Origin: Halobacillus aidingensis
GTDB lineage: Bacteria > Bacillota > Bacilli > Bacillales > Halobacillaceae
Assembly: GCF_900104185.1 (NCBI RefSeq)
Contig: NZ_FNIZ01000001.1
Span: 253,374-317,373, forward strand
DNA: 64,000 nt
Direction: 5' to 3'
Shown here: piece after piece, positions 17,838-28,715 of the stretch
Position numbering within the stretch: the stretch's first letter is position 1
Layout: each line of letters opens with the position of its first letter
Translations under genes and position numbers: made by a program
Notes under the pieces: generated by a model
What the model was told of the DNA's origin: nothing
Databases searched by the model: none
The model's input: only the letters and a program-made list of their open reading frames with translations

Positions 17838-18369
17838 TAAGCTTCCTATGTGGAAGACTCAGTTTCGAGACTTTTGTTGAGTGGATGGGGGCTACGGGGA
17901 ATGGCTCGCTTTCCGCGGGAGCGCGGTGAGCCTCCTCGGACTGCGTCCTGTGGGGTCTCACCAAGCACTTTTTTCCCGCAGGAGTCTCCCCATTCGCCTC
18001 CGCCCCTTTGCCATATGTATCTCGAAACCACATCCGGAATAAACTCCTTTTATGCACATGGTAATTGGAGGGGAATAAACTCCCAAGAACGCTATTCTGC
18101 ATGTGGTATGGACCGCTTTATGCTTAATAGTAGAAGGTACCCTCCCACAGTAAAAGGGTTCGTTTCTCACATCCATTGAATGGGGTGGTTGGGAAGCTGC
18201 GAGACTCCCGTGGGAGAAAGGAGATAGGCGAGATCCCGCAGGACGAAGTCCGAGGAAGCTTGCCACTCCCCCACAGGAAAGCGAGTAGCTTCCCAGCCAC
18301 CCCTGACGCTCAACCAGGCAACGAACCCCGAAACATCTCGAAATCAAGTCTTCAAGAATACTGCCATAT
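17838..18369. mobile_element. Modular terminal-inverted-repeat element, copy 1
   Basis: About 532 bp without a gene, bounded by inverted ends of the type GAAGACTCAGTTTCGAGA (left about 17851-17870, right about 18334-18355, partly diverged). Inside lie two related structured modules in opposite orientation: module A around 17901-17992 and module B around 18190-18290 (minus). Each has the core GGYGAG ... CTCRCC closing a hairpin. No transposase is present, so it would be non-autonomous. It fills most of the 796-bp gap between the M23 gene and tRNA-Phe. Confidence 0.7.
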
Positions 18370-18412
18370 AGTTGGTTAAGATTATTAAGATATAAGAATG
18401 ATTTTCCATACA

Positions 18413-18446
18413 AAAAAGCTTACGGAAATATTTCCGTAAGCTTTTT
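18413..18446 (-). terminator. Terminator downstream of tRNA-Phe
   Basis: Sixteen-base stem AAAAAGCTTACGGAAA/TTTCCGTAAGCTTTTT. Confidence 0.8.
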
Positions 18447-18452
18447 ATGGAG

Positions 18453-18525
<73 letters not shown>

Positions 18526-18681
18526 ATAATAAATAATAAATTCTAATCATGCTTTCGCTCCACATCTTGTTTCGAAGATTATTCGAAGATGTTTGTGCTC
18601 GTCACGTTGCAAGGGATTTCGGTGAAGTGTACGCTCCTCGCAAAGCCTACATGGGAGATGATTCGCTGAAGTTTACGGCTT

Positions 18682-18706
18682 CTCTACCGACTGAGCTACC
18701 GAGCCA
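18682..18706 (-). pseudogene. Duplicated 5' part of tRNA-Phe
   Basis: Twenty-five bases identical to the 5' acceptor and D-arm of the neighbouring tRNA-Phe, followed by unrelated sequence. The anticodon and T arms are missing, so it cannot form a tRNA. The 156 bp between it and the intact gene (18526-18681) hold nothing I recognise. Confidence 0.8.
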
Positions 18707-18798
18707 TGGGTATTTTTTTCATTATCTTTCGACGATATAACCTAGTGAGCACATCACATTACGTGTGTATTCGACTACTTCAAATGATATAATGAAAG

Positions 18799-18875
18799 TG
18801 GCGGTCCGGACGGGACTCGAACCCGCGACCTCCTGCGTGACAGGCAGGCATTCTAACCAACTGAACTACCGGACC
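18799..18875 (-). tRNA. tRNA-Asp (GTC)
   Basis: Minus-strand cloverleaf starting GGTCCGGTAGTTCAGTTGG. Acceptor stem GGTCCGG/CCGGACC, anticodon loop CTGTCAC (GTC) and encoded CCA are all visible. Confidence 0.95.
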
Positions 18876-19000
18876 AATACGGCTTGTTCACCGCAACGAT
18901 AACTATCGTACCATACAGAATAAACGTAAGCAATAGTAATTTTACTAGAAATATAGATTTTCTCCCTGAATTCTGTTATCAAAAAGAAAGGAGGGTTTGT

Positions 19001-19483
19001 TTGAAAAAGATTTTCCGCTACGTTGTTTTCGTTCTTATCCTTTTATTTGTCTCAATTATTGGTTTCTTAAAATTGAATCCGCCGCTCACCCATGGTTCGA
19101 TCGGTACAACAGAAGATAAGCAAACCGTCATTGTTGCACTCGGAAACAAAAGTTTGCTGGGTAGCATCCAAATCACTGATGTGTCCATCAATAACAACCA
19201 ACAGCCTACAAACATCAAGATGCAGATCAGTGATTCTGAAAAAGGATTCATAATTACCGATACTTACGCGCTTGTGGAAGATGCGTATGCCATCAATGAA
19301 TATGAAACCATTCCACTCGCCCCGGACACATCGCCACTAGCCTCCAAAGCAATGGCTGCGTCACCTGATACCTCACCAACGACGATCTACGGATTAAGCA
19401 TCACCGAAGAATCCTCGATTGAAAGTATTAAATTGACGTATCGTTTTTTTGGACTCATTTTCTTTAAAACGATCCAAGTATAA
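19001..19483 (+). CDS. Membrane-anchored protein of unknown function
   Basis: 160 residues: one N-terminal membrane helix (about 5-22) and an extracytoplasmic beta-rich domain. It is not recognised. The TTG at 19001 is chosen because GGAGG sits six bases upstream; the longer open frame begins before any ribosome site. A shared terminator follows at 19482-19511. Confidence 0.6.
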   Translation: MKKIFRYVVFVLILLFVSIIGFLKLNPPLTHGSIGTTEDKQTVIVALGNKSLLGSIQITDVSINNNQQPTNIKMQISDSEKGFIITDTYALVEDAYAINEYETIPLAPDTSPLASKAMAASPDTSPTTIYGLSITEESSIESIKLTYRFFGLIFFKTIQV

Positions 19484-19511
19484 AAGACGTGCTTGAATAG
19501 GCACGTCTTTT
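19482..19511. terminator. Bidirectional terminator
   Basis: Eleven-base stem AAAAGACGTGC/GCACGTCTTTT between converging genes, with a T-run on the plus strand. Confidence 0.85.
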
Positions 19512-20052
19512 ATTTTTTCTGCTCCATTTGATTCAATAAAGAAGAAGGATCGTCGGCATCTATAAAAAGTTCACGGTTATCTTCAGGTACAAATCCTGCT
19601 TTTATTGCGTGTTCGATGAGCTGAACAAGCGGTGTGTAGTATTCCGCGATGTTGTATAGGGCGAGAGGTTTTGTATGAAGGCCGATTTGAGCCCAACTGA
19701 CCGTTTCAAAAAGCTCTTCAAACGTACCGAACCCTCCCGGAAGGGCAATGAATCCGTCAGCCAGCTCACTCATCTTCGCTTTTCTTTCATGCATTGTCCC
19801 TACCTCGATCATTTCTGTTACGTAGGGGTGAACGATTTCTTTTTCAAAAAGATGGCTCGGCATAATGCCTGTCACTTTTCCTCCGCCGTCCAGCACCTGG
19901 TCGGCTAACACACCCATCAATCCACTTTTAGCACCACCATAAACCAGCTCAATGTTATTTGCGGCCAGTCTTTTTCCTAAAGCTTTCGTTTTCTCTATGA
20001 AAACTGGATCATTCCCTGCACTGGACCCAGCGAAAACACAAATGCGTTTCAC
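19510..20052 (-). CDS. LOG-family nucleoside-5'-monophosphate phosphoribohydrolase
   Basis: 180 residues with a Rossmann fold. Carries the family motif PGGFGTFEELFE near 105-116 and an N-terminal CVFAGSSAG. LOG-family enzymes release free bases from N-modified nucleoside monophosphates (cytokinin-type activity); some bacterial members remain unassigned. I chose the GTG at 20052 because AGGAGG lies ten bases upstream, giving the usual MKRICVFAGS start. Confidence 0.88.
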   Translation of the reverse strand: MKRICVFAGSSAGNDPVFIEKTKALGKRLAANNIELVYGGAKSGLMGVLADQVLDGGGKVTGIMPSHLFEKEIVHPYVTEMIEVGTMHERKAKMSELADGFIALPGGFGTFEELFETVSWAQIGLHTKPLALYNIAEYYTPLVQLIEHAIKAGFVPEDNRELFIDADDPSSLLNQMEQKK

Positions 20053-20140
20053 GTAAAACACCCCTCCTCTTGTTCATCTATGTAAAGTGTACCCTGACTT
20101 ATACTTTTTCGATTCTTATCCTTCCATGCTTTTGTAAAAA

Positions 20141-20165
20141 AAGCCTGGCTGAGTAAGCCAGGCTT
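20141..20165 (-). terminator. purA terminator
   Basis: Ten-base stem AAGCCTGGCT/AGCCAGGCTT with a T-run on the minus strand. Confidence 0.8.
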
Positions 20166-20170
20166 CCATA

Positions 20171-21502
<1,332 letters not shown>

Positions 21503-21537
21503 TCAGTTTACCAATTCAGACCTTGTAAGTCAACGCT

Positions 21538-21584
21538 AAAACCGAACATTAAATTATAATTACAATATTATTGTTCGATTATAA
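21538..21584 (-). promoter_or_regulatory. Paired PurBoxes (PurR operator) of purA
   Basis: AAAACCGAACATTA at 21538-21551 matches the PurBox (AWWWCCGAACWWT). An inverted partner around 21570-21583 reads ATAATCGAACAATA on the other strand. Two oppositely oriented boxes in front of purA are the layout used by B. subtilis PurR. The rest of the 401-bp gap (21461-21861) holds an eroded repeat end and the deoR-type promoter. Confidence 0.7.
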
Positions 21585-21659
21585 CTTCTGGACCTCAAGG
21601 ACTCCATTCTGATGATTTTTTGAGAGTTTTTGAGGAATTGGAACAGAGACCGTGCAACT

Positions 21660-21706
21660 CTCCGCCCTCGATCCCCCTCAGGAAATGTCTCGAAAATAAG
21701 CCTACA
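21660..21706 (-). repeat. Eroded end of the terminal-inverted-repeat element
   Basis: Read on minus, GTAGGCTTATTTTCGAGACA followed by a GAGGGGG stretch lines up with the module-A end of the elements at 17838, 39368 and 49572. Identity looks like roughly three quarters over 45 bases by eye. The remainder of the element is absent. Confidence 0.35.
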
Positions 21707-21820
21707 ACAACCTTCCATTATATTGAATAATTTATTTTTATCATAAAAGCAGCAGATTAACTAACATTTACAAATAAACTTAAAATAACTTATTTTTGAT
21801 TGATTTCCATTAAGTAATTA

Positions 21821-21837
21821 CTTATAATCACTTATAA
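21821..21837 (+). promoter_or_regulatory. -10 region with CTTATAA direct repeats
   Basis: CTTATAA occurs at 21821 and 21831, ten bases apart. The first overlaps a TATAAT-like -10 (21823-21828). DeoR-type repressors often bind short direct repeats at their own promoter; autoregulation is inference. Confidence 0.4.
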
Positions 21838-21861
21838 GAGCAAAAGCGGAAGGAGGATTCG

Positions 21862-22644
21862 ATGTATCAGGAAGAACGTCTAATTGGAATCTTGCAATTT
21901 TTAAAAGAAAATCGCCGGATTTCCATTGATCAAATGTGTGAGATGTTTGATATATCAAGAGACACAGCAAGACGGGATTTAGTAAAGTTGGAAGAACGGA
22001 AAGCGATCGTACGTACACGCGGGGGAGCAATCCTGCCGAGGGCACATACGACCATTCAAAATTATTCTCACCGTTTAAAAACCGTTTCCTTCGAAAAACA
22101 ACAGATCGGTAGTAAAGCGGCTTCTTTTATCCGTCCAGGAGAAAAGATTATTTTAGATACATCTACGACGGTTCAGGCATGTGCGAATCAAATCAGGCCT
22201 ATGGACATCACAGTGATTACCAATTCGATTCACCAAGCGGAAATTTTATCGAATGTTGAAAGCGTGTCCATCCAATTGCTTGGTGGTTTTCTCCAAAAGG
22301 AGCACCAATTTCTTTACGGAGCTTCCGTTATCGAACGATTAAAAAGCTATCATGTGGATCAAGCGTTTATCGGAGTGGTGGGAATATCTGCTTCGGGGCT
22401 CTCGATTGCCCACGAAGAAGACGGGATGGTCAAACGAAACATGATCAAACAGGCAGAACAAGTCGTTGTTCTTGCGGACCATACGAAATTTGGTGTGACC
22501 GAGTTCTTTACTTTCGCAGAACTTGAAGACGTGGATGTCATCATTACAGACCAACTTCCTGATGAAGAATTTCAACAAAAATTACAAGATCATCATGTAG
22601 ACTTGATTGTTACGGAAGAGGAGGGATCTGATTTATGGACATGA
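21862..22644 (+). CDS. DeoR-family transcriptional regulator
   Basis: 260 residues. N-terminal DeoR helix-turn-helix (about 5-57, RISIDQMCEMFDISRDTARRDL) and a C-terminal phosphosugar-sensing domain (about 75-235, with the typical ILDTSTTVQACA and VVLADHTKFG). These regulators usually respond to phosphorylated sugars and control nearby catabolic genes. The next gene, a HAD phosphatase, overlaps it by ten bases, so the pair is co-transcribed and may act on a sugar phosphate. Confidence 0.9.
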   Translation: MYQEERLIGILQFLKENRRISIDQMCEMFDISRDTARRDLVKLEERKAIVRTRGGAILPRAHTTIQNYSHRLKTVSFEKQQIGSKAASFIRPGEKIILDTSTTVQACANQIRPMDITVITNSIHQAEILSNVESVSIQLLGGFLQKEHQFLYGASVIERLKSYHVDQAFIGVVGISASGLSIAHEEDGMVKRNMIKQAEQVVVLADHTKFGVTEFFTFAELEDVDVIITDQLPDEEFQQKLQDHHVDLIVTEEEGSDLWT

Positions 22645-23492
22645 TTGCCATTGATTTAGACGGAACACTGTTAAATTCCACGAATGAAATCAGCAAGAAT
22701 AATATTCAGGCTATTCAGCGTGCCCAGTCGAAGGGCGTTGAGGTGGTCATAGCAACAGGAAGGGCAGCATTCGATGTCCGTAACCTGTTCTCCGGCCTGG
22801 ACCTTCACACATGGGTGATCGCCGCCAATGGGGCGACGATCCATCGTCCGGACGGTAAGCTTTTTTCATCCACACCGATGGAAAAAGATGATGTCTCTGA
22901 AATTTTGGGGTGGCTTGAAAAAGAAGGATTCTACTATGAAGCGATTGATGATGAAGCAATTTTAACCCCGCAAAATGGCAGGGAGCTTATGAACATTGAG
23001 CTCGACCGGATTCAGAGTGCAAACCCGAAAACCGATCTGACCAGGCTGGAAAAGGCAGCTGAAAAACAGTTTAGTCAGTCCGGATTTTTGCATGTAGACT
23101 CCTATAAAGAAATCGTCGATAAGCATAGGAACGTGTACAACATTCTCGCCTTCTCCTTTGAAGAAGAAAAACTCCAAAAAGGATGGGAGAGATTCGATGA
23201 CCACCCTGACTTGACTCTTGTAAGTTCTTCCAATCATAACTTCGAACTGGAACACAGGCTTGCTTCTAAAGGAAATGCCGTCCGGCAGTTGACTAAACAA
23301 CTGAACCGATCTATAGAAAGAACGGCGGTCATTGGAGACAGCTTCAATGATTTATCTATGATGAATATAGCAGGGTACAGCGCCGCCATGGGGAATGCCA
23401 AAGATGAAGTGAAAGAGGCCTGCTGCTACCTTACGAAAACGAATGACGAAGACGGTGTCGCTCATGCGATCGACCACTTCCTGACCCTTTAG
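22635..23492 (+). CDS. Cof-type HAD-IIB phosphatase
   Basis: 285 residues. HAD motif I IDLDGTLLN (about 6-14) with nucleophile and acid/base Asp, motif II ATGR, and motif IV GDSFNDLSMM near 233. The cap domain is of the IIB type. Likely dephosphorylates sugar phosphates or similar metabolites in the cytoplasm. Starts within the DeoR gene; AGGAGGG lies nine bases upstream. A terminator follows. Confidence 0.88.
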   Translation: MDMIAIDLDGTLLNSTNEISKNNIQAIQRAQSKGVEVVIATGRAAFDVRNLFSGLDLHTWVIAANGATIHRPDGKLFSSTPMEKDDVSEILGWLEKEGFYYEAIDDEAILTPQNGRELMNIELDRIQSANPKTDLTRLEKAAEKQFSQSGFLHVDSYKEIVDKHRNVYNILAFSFEEEKLQKGWERFDDHPDLTLVSSSNHNFELEHRLASKGNAVRQLTKQLNRSIERTAVIGDSFNDLSMMNIAGYSAAMGNAKDEVKEACCYLTKTNDEDGVAHAIDHFLTL

Positions 23493-23577
23493 GATCATCC
23501 ATTCCCCAGCGTGACTTTTCGGGAGGCGTGATGGGGATGATGATATAGATGGCTTCTTTGAAGCTAATCATAAAAAA

Positions 23578-23606
23578 GACGCCCGAGGCTTTAAGTCTCG
23601 GGCGTC
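23578..23606. terminator. Bidirectional terminator
   Basis: Ten-base GC-rich stem GACGCCCGAG/CTCGGGCGTC between the converging HAD and dnaC genes; the minus-strand T-run is strong. Confidence 0.85.
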
Positions 23607-23613
23607 TTCCTTC

Positions 23614-24975
23614 TTATGCCGGTGGTACATCAGCATCGGAATACCGATGATCCAAATCGACGAACTTGTTGTATTCTTTCACAAAGGCAAGGGATACTGT
23701 TCCCACCGGACCATTACGTTGCTTGGCCAGGATGATTTCAATGATGTTCTGGTTTTCGGATTCCTGGTCGTAGTAATCATCACGATAAAGGAATCCTACG
23801 ATATCGGCATCCTGCTCAATCGAACCGGATTCACGCAAGTCAGACATCATCGGTCGCTTGTCCTGCCTTGATTCGACTCCACGGGAGAGCTGAGACAGAG
23901 CGATCAATGGAACATTAAGCTCACGAGCCAATCCTTTTAAAGAACGGGAAATTTCTGATACTTCCTGCTGACGGTTTTCTTTTGAGTTGGCGCTTCCCTG
24001 GATCAACTGCAAATAGTCGATCAGAATCATGCCAAGTCCGTGTTCCTGTTTGAGGCGACGGCACTTGGAACGGATTTCGCTGACGCGGATACCTGGTGTA
24101 TCATCAATATAAATACCGGCGTTGGATAGACTTCCCATCGCCATCGTCAGCTTGTTCCAATCCTCTGTTTCCATCTGCCCTGTACGGAGACGCTGAGCAT
24201 CGATGTTTCCTTCCGCACAAATCATACGGGAGACGAGCTGGTCGGCCCCCATCTCCAAACTGAAAATCGCGACATTCTCATCGGTATGGACCGCTACGTT
24301 CTGCGCAATGTTCAAAGCAAACGCGGTCTTACCCATAGACGGACGGGCGGCGATGATAATCAAATCATTCCGTTGGAAGCCAGAGGTGATATGATCAAGA
24401 TCGCGATACCCTGTCGGAATTCCAGTCGTACTTCCGTCATTGTGGTGCAGCTGTTCAATGTTGTCATAAACGTCAATCAGTACGTCTTTGATACTTTTGA
24501 AAGCACTGGAATTTTTCCTTTGGGAAACCTCGAGAATGTCTTTTTCTGCGGCGTTCAATACATCCTCTAAGTCCTCTTCTTCTGAATAGCCGGTCGTTAC
24601 GATATTCGTAGCCGTACGGATCAAACTTCTAAGGGTCGATTTTTCACTCACAATGCTTGTGTAATACTGGATATTCGCAGCAGTCGGTACGGAGTTTGCG
24701 ATATCCGTCAAATAAGAAACCCCTCCAACTTCCTCGAGCACCTGGTTGTTGGAAAGAGCTGCCGTTACGGTGACGAGATCGATCGGCTCTCCTTTATCTG
24801 AGAGCGAAAGCATCACTTCGAAAATTCGCTGGTGGCTCGCCCGATAGAAATCTTCAGGAAGAAGATACTCAGCAGCTGTCGACATTGCTTCAGGTTCTAA
24901 AAAGACCGCACCGAGTACCGCCTGTTCAGCTTCTATATTATGGGGCGGGGTACGATCGTTCCACATTTCACTCAC
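23614..24975 (-). CDS. dnaC: Replicative DNA helicase (DnaB type; dnaC in B. subtilis)
   Basis: 453 residues. N-terminal DnaB domain (about 10-110) and RecA-like ATPase with Walker A in ARPSMGKTAFAL (near 215) and Walker B in ILIDYLQL. It unwinds DNA ahead of the replisome. Starts with GTG, AGGAGG seven bases before. Separated from rplI by a hairpin, so it can be expressed apart from the gdpP-rplI unit. Confidence 0.96.
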   Translation of the reverse strand: MSEMWNDRTPPHNIEAEQAVLGAVFLEPEAMSTAAEYLLPEDFYRASHQRIFEVMLSLSDKGEPIDLVTVTAALSNNQVLEEVGGVSYLTDIANSVPTAANIQYYTSIVSEKSTLRSLIRTATNIVTTGYSEEEDLEDVLNAAEKDILEVSQRKNSSAFKSIKDVLIDVYDNIEQLHHNDGSTTGIPTGYRDLDHITSGFQRNDLIIIAARPSMGKTAFALNIAQNVAVHTDENVAIFSLEMGADQLVSRMICAEGNIDAQRLRTGQMETEDWNKLTMAMGSLSNAGIYIDDTPGIRVSEIRSKCRRLKQEHGLGMILIDYLQLIQGSANSKENRQQEVSEISRSLKGLARELNVPLIALSQLSRGVESRQDKRPMMSDLRESGSIEQDADIVGFLYRDDYYDQESENQNIIEIILAKQRNGPVGTVSLAFVKEYNKFVDLDHRYSDADVPPA

Positions 24976-25106
24976 TGTTGTTCCTCCTCTGAATCTAAAG
25001 CACGGATGGCCCGTCCGTCACAAACAACCGCACGTTGTACGGTTATTTTATACATCCTTCCTTTTCATTATGAAAAAGAGGGATGTGAGCCAGAAATACA
25101 AAACAG

Positions 25107-25144
25107 AAGCGCCCAATAGCTCCAGTAGAATGGATTGGGCGCTT
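25107..25144 (-). terminator. Hairpin after rplI
   Basis: Eleven-base stem AAGCGCCCAAT/ATTGGGCGCTT with a 16-base loop. The following T-run is weak, so termination may be partial and allow read-through into dnaC. Confidence 0.6.
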
Positions 25145-25157
25145 GATCGTTCAAGAC

Positions 25158-25604
25158 TTACTTTTCCTCGACATGGACTTTGATCGTACCTGTTACTTCT
25201 GGGTGAAGTTTCACAGGGACGTTCGTGTAGCCCAATGTCCGGATCGGATCATCAAGCTCGATTTTACGTTTATCGATTTTAATATTATGGGATTTCTTCA
25301 GTTGCTCGGCGATCTGCTTACTTGTAATGGAACCAAATAAGCGGCCGTTATCTCCGGATTTCGCCACAAGCTTCACTTCGAGATCCGCAAGCGTTTCTTT
25401 CAAACGTTTCGCTTCCTCGACTTCTTCCTGTGCTTGCTGTTCGGCTTTGGCATCTTTAGCTTTTTGCGCCTGAACGTTCCCCTTCGTCGCTTCTACCGCC
25501 AAATTGTTTTTTAGAAGGTAGTTGCGCGCGTATCCATCGTTTACTTCTTTGATTTCGCCTTTTTTGCCTTTTCCTTTGACATCCGCTTTGAAAATTACTT
25601 TCAT
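25158..25604 (-). CDS. rplI: 50S ribosomal protein L9
   Basis: 148 residues, normal length. N-terminal [21 protein letters not shown] with the L9 signature GYARNYLL (about 24-31), a long connecting helix and a C-terminal domain. Binds 23S rRNA near the L1 stalk. Overlaps the gdpP stop by four bases, the conserved order yybS-gdpP-rplI-dnaC. Confidence 0.97.
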   Translation of the reverse strand: MKVIFKADVKGKGKKGEIKEVNDGYARNYLLKNNLAVEATKGNVQAQKAKDAKAEQQAQEEVEEAKRLKETLADLEVKLVAKSGDNGRLFGSITSKQIAEQLKKSHNIKIDKRKIELDDPIRTLGYTNVPVKLHPEVTGTIKVHVEEK

Positions 25605-27574
25605 TCTGTGTCTCCCCCTTCAAAATATTCATCAATAATATCTTGCAACAATGCTTTTGCATCTTCAATCGTTGTATCTTCAAGTTGTGTGGCTGCGTTC
25701 GTCAAATGCCCGCCACCGTTCATCCTCTCCATGATGACCTGAACATTGATATCCCCGAGAGAACGGGCACTGATGCCGATCCGTCCATCACTCCGCTCAG
25801 AAATAACGAACGAGGAAACAATGCCGCTCATGGTCAGTAGCGTATCCGCGGCCTGTGCAATGATAACAGGTCCGTAAGTTTCTCCACGGTCCCCGGTGGA
25901 AATCGCAATTCCATCTCTGTAAACAGAGGCCCGTTCAATCAGCTTACTTCTGCGGATATAGACATCGAGATCTTCTTTCATGAACTTCTGGACTTGTACG
26001 GTATCCGCTCCCTTGGACCTCAAGTATGAGGCAGCATCGAATGTCCGTGACCCTGTACGGAGCGTGAAGCTTTTTGTGTCGACAATAATCCCTGCGAGCA
26101 GGGCAGTCGATTCGAGCATCGACAGTTTCAGTTTTTTCGGCTGGTATTCAAGCAGCTCAGTGACTAGTTCTGCCGTCGATGATGCGTATGGTTCCATATA
26201 AACAAGTGTCGGGTCGGCGATGAATTCTTCTGCACGTCTATGGTGATCAATCACGACGACATGCTCCGTTTTGGAAAGCAGCTTCTCCTCAATGACCATG
26301 GAAGGCTTGTGCGTATCCACAACAACAAGTAACGTCTCATTTGTCACCATTTCTAAAGCATCCTCAGGTGGGATGAAGTAATGCCAGAGGTCTTCGTCTT
26401 TCTCGATTTCCTCGACCATCCGTTGAACGCCGGTGTCGATATCATCCGGATCAAGGACGATGGCAGCTTTCTTGTCGTTTGCCTGGGCAATTTTCAAGAT
26501 ACCGATCGACGCGCCGACAGAGTCCATATCCGGGGATTTGTGTCCCATGATCAAGACCTTCTCACTTGCCTGAACAAGTTCTTTCATGGCATGGGAGATG
26601 ACGCGGGCGCGTACCCGTGTCCGTTTTTCCATCGGATTTGTCTTTCCGCCATAGAAACGGACTTTTCCTGAATCATCTTTGATGGCGACCTGGTCTCCGC
26701 CTCGGCCAAGGGCAAGATCAAGACTCGATTGAGCTAGTTCGCCAAGCTCCGGAAGACTGACCGGACCGACACCGATTCCGAAACTTAACGTCAATGGAAC
26801 GTTCTGATCTGTAATCAATTCACGTACATCATCAAGGATTTCAAACTTCGCTTTTTCCAAAGTATAAAGAATTTTCTGGTTCATGACCGCCATGAAGCGC
26901 TCTTGAGAAGTCCGCTTCAAGTAAATGCCATAGTCTCCCGCCCACTTGTTTAAAATCGAAGTCACTTGCGAGTTGATATGGCTTTTGGCGGTGTCATCCA
27001 TCCCCTGAGTAATTTCTTCATAGTTATCAAGGAAAATGATGGAAAGAACCGTCTGTTCATTTTCATAACGGTTGTGGATTTCCGTCTGCTGTGTCCGGTC
27101 GAACAAGTAAAGCAGACGTTCATCCCTTTTGATGATCGTCTGGAATTTATAACCGGCAATCGTGATCCAAACTTCATCTTCCTCATCTTTCACACATGGA
27201 ATCAGGTGATCGGAAAGTCGTTTTAACGATTCGCCAACAATCGTATCCTCTTCTGTGAACTTGTTCATATAAGGATTCGCCCACTCGATCATATAGTTTT
27301 CACTATAGAGAACGATTCCGATGGGCATTTCCAGTAAGGCTTCTTCGCCCACTTTTTTCACCCTGTAGGATAAGGTCGATATATATTCTTCTGTCTCATT
27401 GATCATGTTCTGTTCAGTACGGACACTGTAAAAAATGGACGCAGCTAAAAAGAGCGTCATCATTAGTCCCAGCATCCATTGATAGTACCAGATGAAGCCA
27501 AGCAGAAGGAGGGAGATCAAATAAATGATCCACAAGTGTCCGCTCATTGTTGGTTTTTTAAAAAAATTCGGCAT
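25601..27574 (-). CDS. gdpP: Cyclic-di-AMP phosphodiesterase GdpP
   Basis: 657 residues. Two N-terminal membrane helices (about 13-50), a PAS domain, a degenerate GGDEF domain (the catalytic GGDEF motif is not intact), and C-terminal DHH ([10 protein letters not shown] near 345, DHHRRAEEF near 420) and DHHA1 ([10 protein letters not shown]) domains. Hydrolyses c-di-AMP to pApA and so affects potassium and osmolyte control, which is relevant to a halophile. TAGGAG precedes the start. Confidence 0.95.
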   Translation of the reverse strand: MPNFFKKPTMSGHLWIIYLISLLLLGFIWYYQWMLGLMMTLFLAASIFYSVRTEQNMINETEEYISTLSYRVKKVGEEALLEMPIGIVLYSENYMIEWANPYMNKFTEEDTIVGESLKRLSDHLIPCVKDEEDEVWITIAGYKFQTIIKRDERLLYLFDRTQQTEIHNRYENEQTVLSIIFLDNYEEITQGMDDTAKSHINSQVTSILNKWAGDYGIYLKRTSQERFMAVMNQKILYTLEKAKFEILDDVRELITDQNVPLTLSFGIGVGPVSLPELGELAQSSLDLALGRGGDQVAIKDDSGKVRFYGGKTNPMEKRTRVRARVISHAMKELVQASEKVLIMGHKSPDMDSVGASIGILKIAQANDKKAAIVLDPDDIDTGVQRMVEEIEKDEDLWHYFIPPEDALEMVTNETLLVVVDTHKPSMVIEEKLLSKTEHVVVIDHHRRAEEFIADPTLVYMEPYASSTAELVTELLEYQPKKLKLSMLESTALLAGIIVDTKSFTLRTGSRTFDAASYLRSKGADTVQVQKFMKEDLDVYIRRSKLIERASVYRDGIAISTGDRGETYGPVIIAQAADTLLTMSGIVSSFVISERSDGRIGISARSLGDINVQVIMERMNGGGHLTNAATQLEDTTIEDAKALLQDIIDEYFEGGDTE

Positions 27575-27607
27575 TGCATTCAGCTCCTACCATCTTCTTG
27601 AGAGCGA

Positions 27608-28552
27608 TCATTCTTTCTTTTCTTCCACACGTTCCCTCATCGGAAATCCTATATCAATTATACCGATTATTCTCACAAGGTACATGATGATTTGTGGAAG
27701 AAGTATGGAAAATACAACCACAAGAATCGGTATAGCTTTTGACCACTTTTTCTTCCATGCATAGAAAAAGACGAAAGAGAATCCCTGCAGGACGATCAGT
27801 GCTCCCGTCAGAATAAATACATTCACGGCAGCTAAATAAATCAGATTATTGCCATCCATCGTGACATAATTCAAGATCATTGCAACAAAGTAATACCATA
27901 ATATTGATGTAGGCAGCTTGAAGTTCTTAAAATCCGTGAATCCCATGGACTGATTTTCGATGCGATTGATCAGTTTATAGGTCGTCCATTGGCTGACGAA
28001 AGCCATCATGACACCACTCATCGCCAATATACTTGGGACAATATCCGGGATAAAATCAATCAATTGCCCGATCTCAGCCAAATCCGTCTCTACCTCTTCT
28101 CCATCAAGAAGCCCTGAGAAAATTCTCTCGAAAGTGCCGTAGCCCTGGTTCATCCCATTTTTCAGTTCTTCCATTAAATTGACTCCAAGAAAGAGCTGCG
28201 TGATTAAGAGAATTCCGAGAAGACCGATGACAAACCCAACAGAGCCAATAGCAAGAGCTTCATAGGATGAACGTTTGTGATGCAAAGCGATACCTAAGAA
28301 AAGCCCGCCAATTCCGGCCAGCAAGGTGAAAACGGTAAATACGGTCGCAAATAATAGTGTGAAAATGGTGGCGGCCACAAACATGAGGCCCCCTGCTTTT
28401 CCACCATAACGATAACTATAATAAACAAATGGAACAGGCAGGATCATTAATAGTAGTGGTCCCATAACCGGCACAAAAATGATTACCAATAACAATAGCA
28501 GATATAGGCCGGTCATTAAAGCCCCTTCCGTCAACCTCTTTGTGTCATTCAT
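27608..28552 (-). CDS. yybS: YybS-like DUF2232 membrane protein
   Basis: 314 residues, about eight membrane segments, DUF2232 family. Function not established. The genome position, directly before gdpP with a 33-base gap, is conserved in Bacillaceae and suggests co-expression. Confidence 0.85.
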   Translation of the reverse strand: MNDTKRLTEGALMTGLYLLLLLVIIFVPVMGPLLLMILPVPFVYYSYRYGGKAGGLMFVAATIFTLLFATVFTVFTLLAGIGGLFLGIALHHKRSSYEALAIGSVGFVIGLLGILLITQLFLGVNLMEELKNGMNQGYGTFERIFSGLLDGEEVETDLAEIGQLIDFIPDIVPSILAMSGVMMAFVSQWTTYKLINRIENQSMGFTDFKNFKLPTSILWYYFVAMILNYVTMDGNNLIYLAAVNVFILTGALIVLQGFSFVFFYAWKKKWSKAIPILVVVFSILLPQIIMYLVRIIGIIDIGFPMRERVEEKKE

Positions 28553-28715
28553 GATTGATAAAGCACCTCTATTTCTATCGCGCTTGTCTTAACCTCCCTA
28601 TTTTAACATATCACCCCCTCATACTTCTCGTATCAAATGCTTCCATCCGCTTCTTCTTGGTGATTTTTTCTAATGTTTGTTATGATGAATAAAATTCGAT
28701 AGAGGAGGGCCGCAC

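Noticed and set aside
17809-18413. Several open frames of 60-150 codons on both strands inside repeat copy 1
   Set aside because: They follow the GC-rich modules, have low-complexity Pro/Ser/Arg products and no ribosome sites; similar frames appear in the other copies in either orientation.
18549-18740. 63-codon plus-strand frame between the tRNA genes
   Set aside because: It reads through the tRNA fragment antisense and lacks a ribosome site.
20045-20060. CGTTTCACGTAAAACA as a parS
   Set aside because: Two mismatches and inside the start of the LOG gene; probably coincidence.
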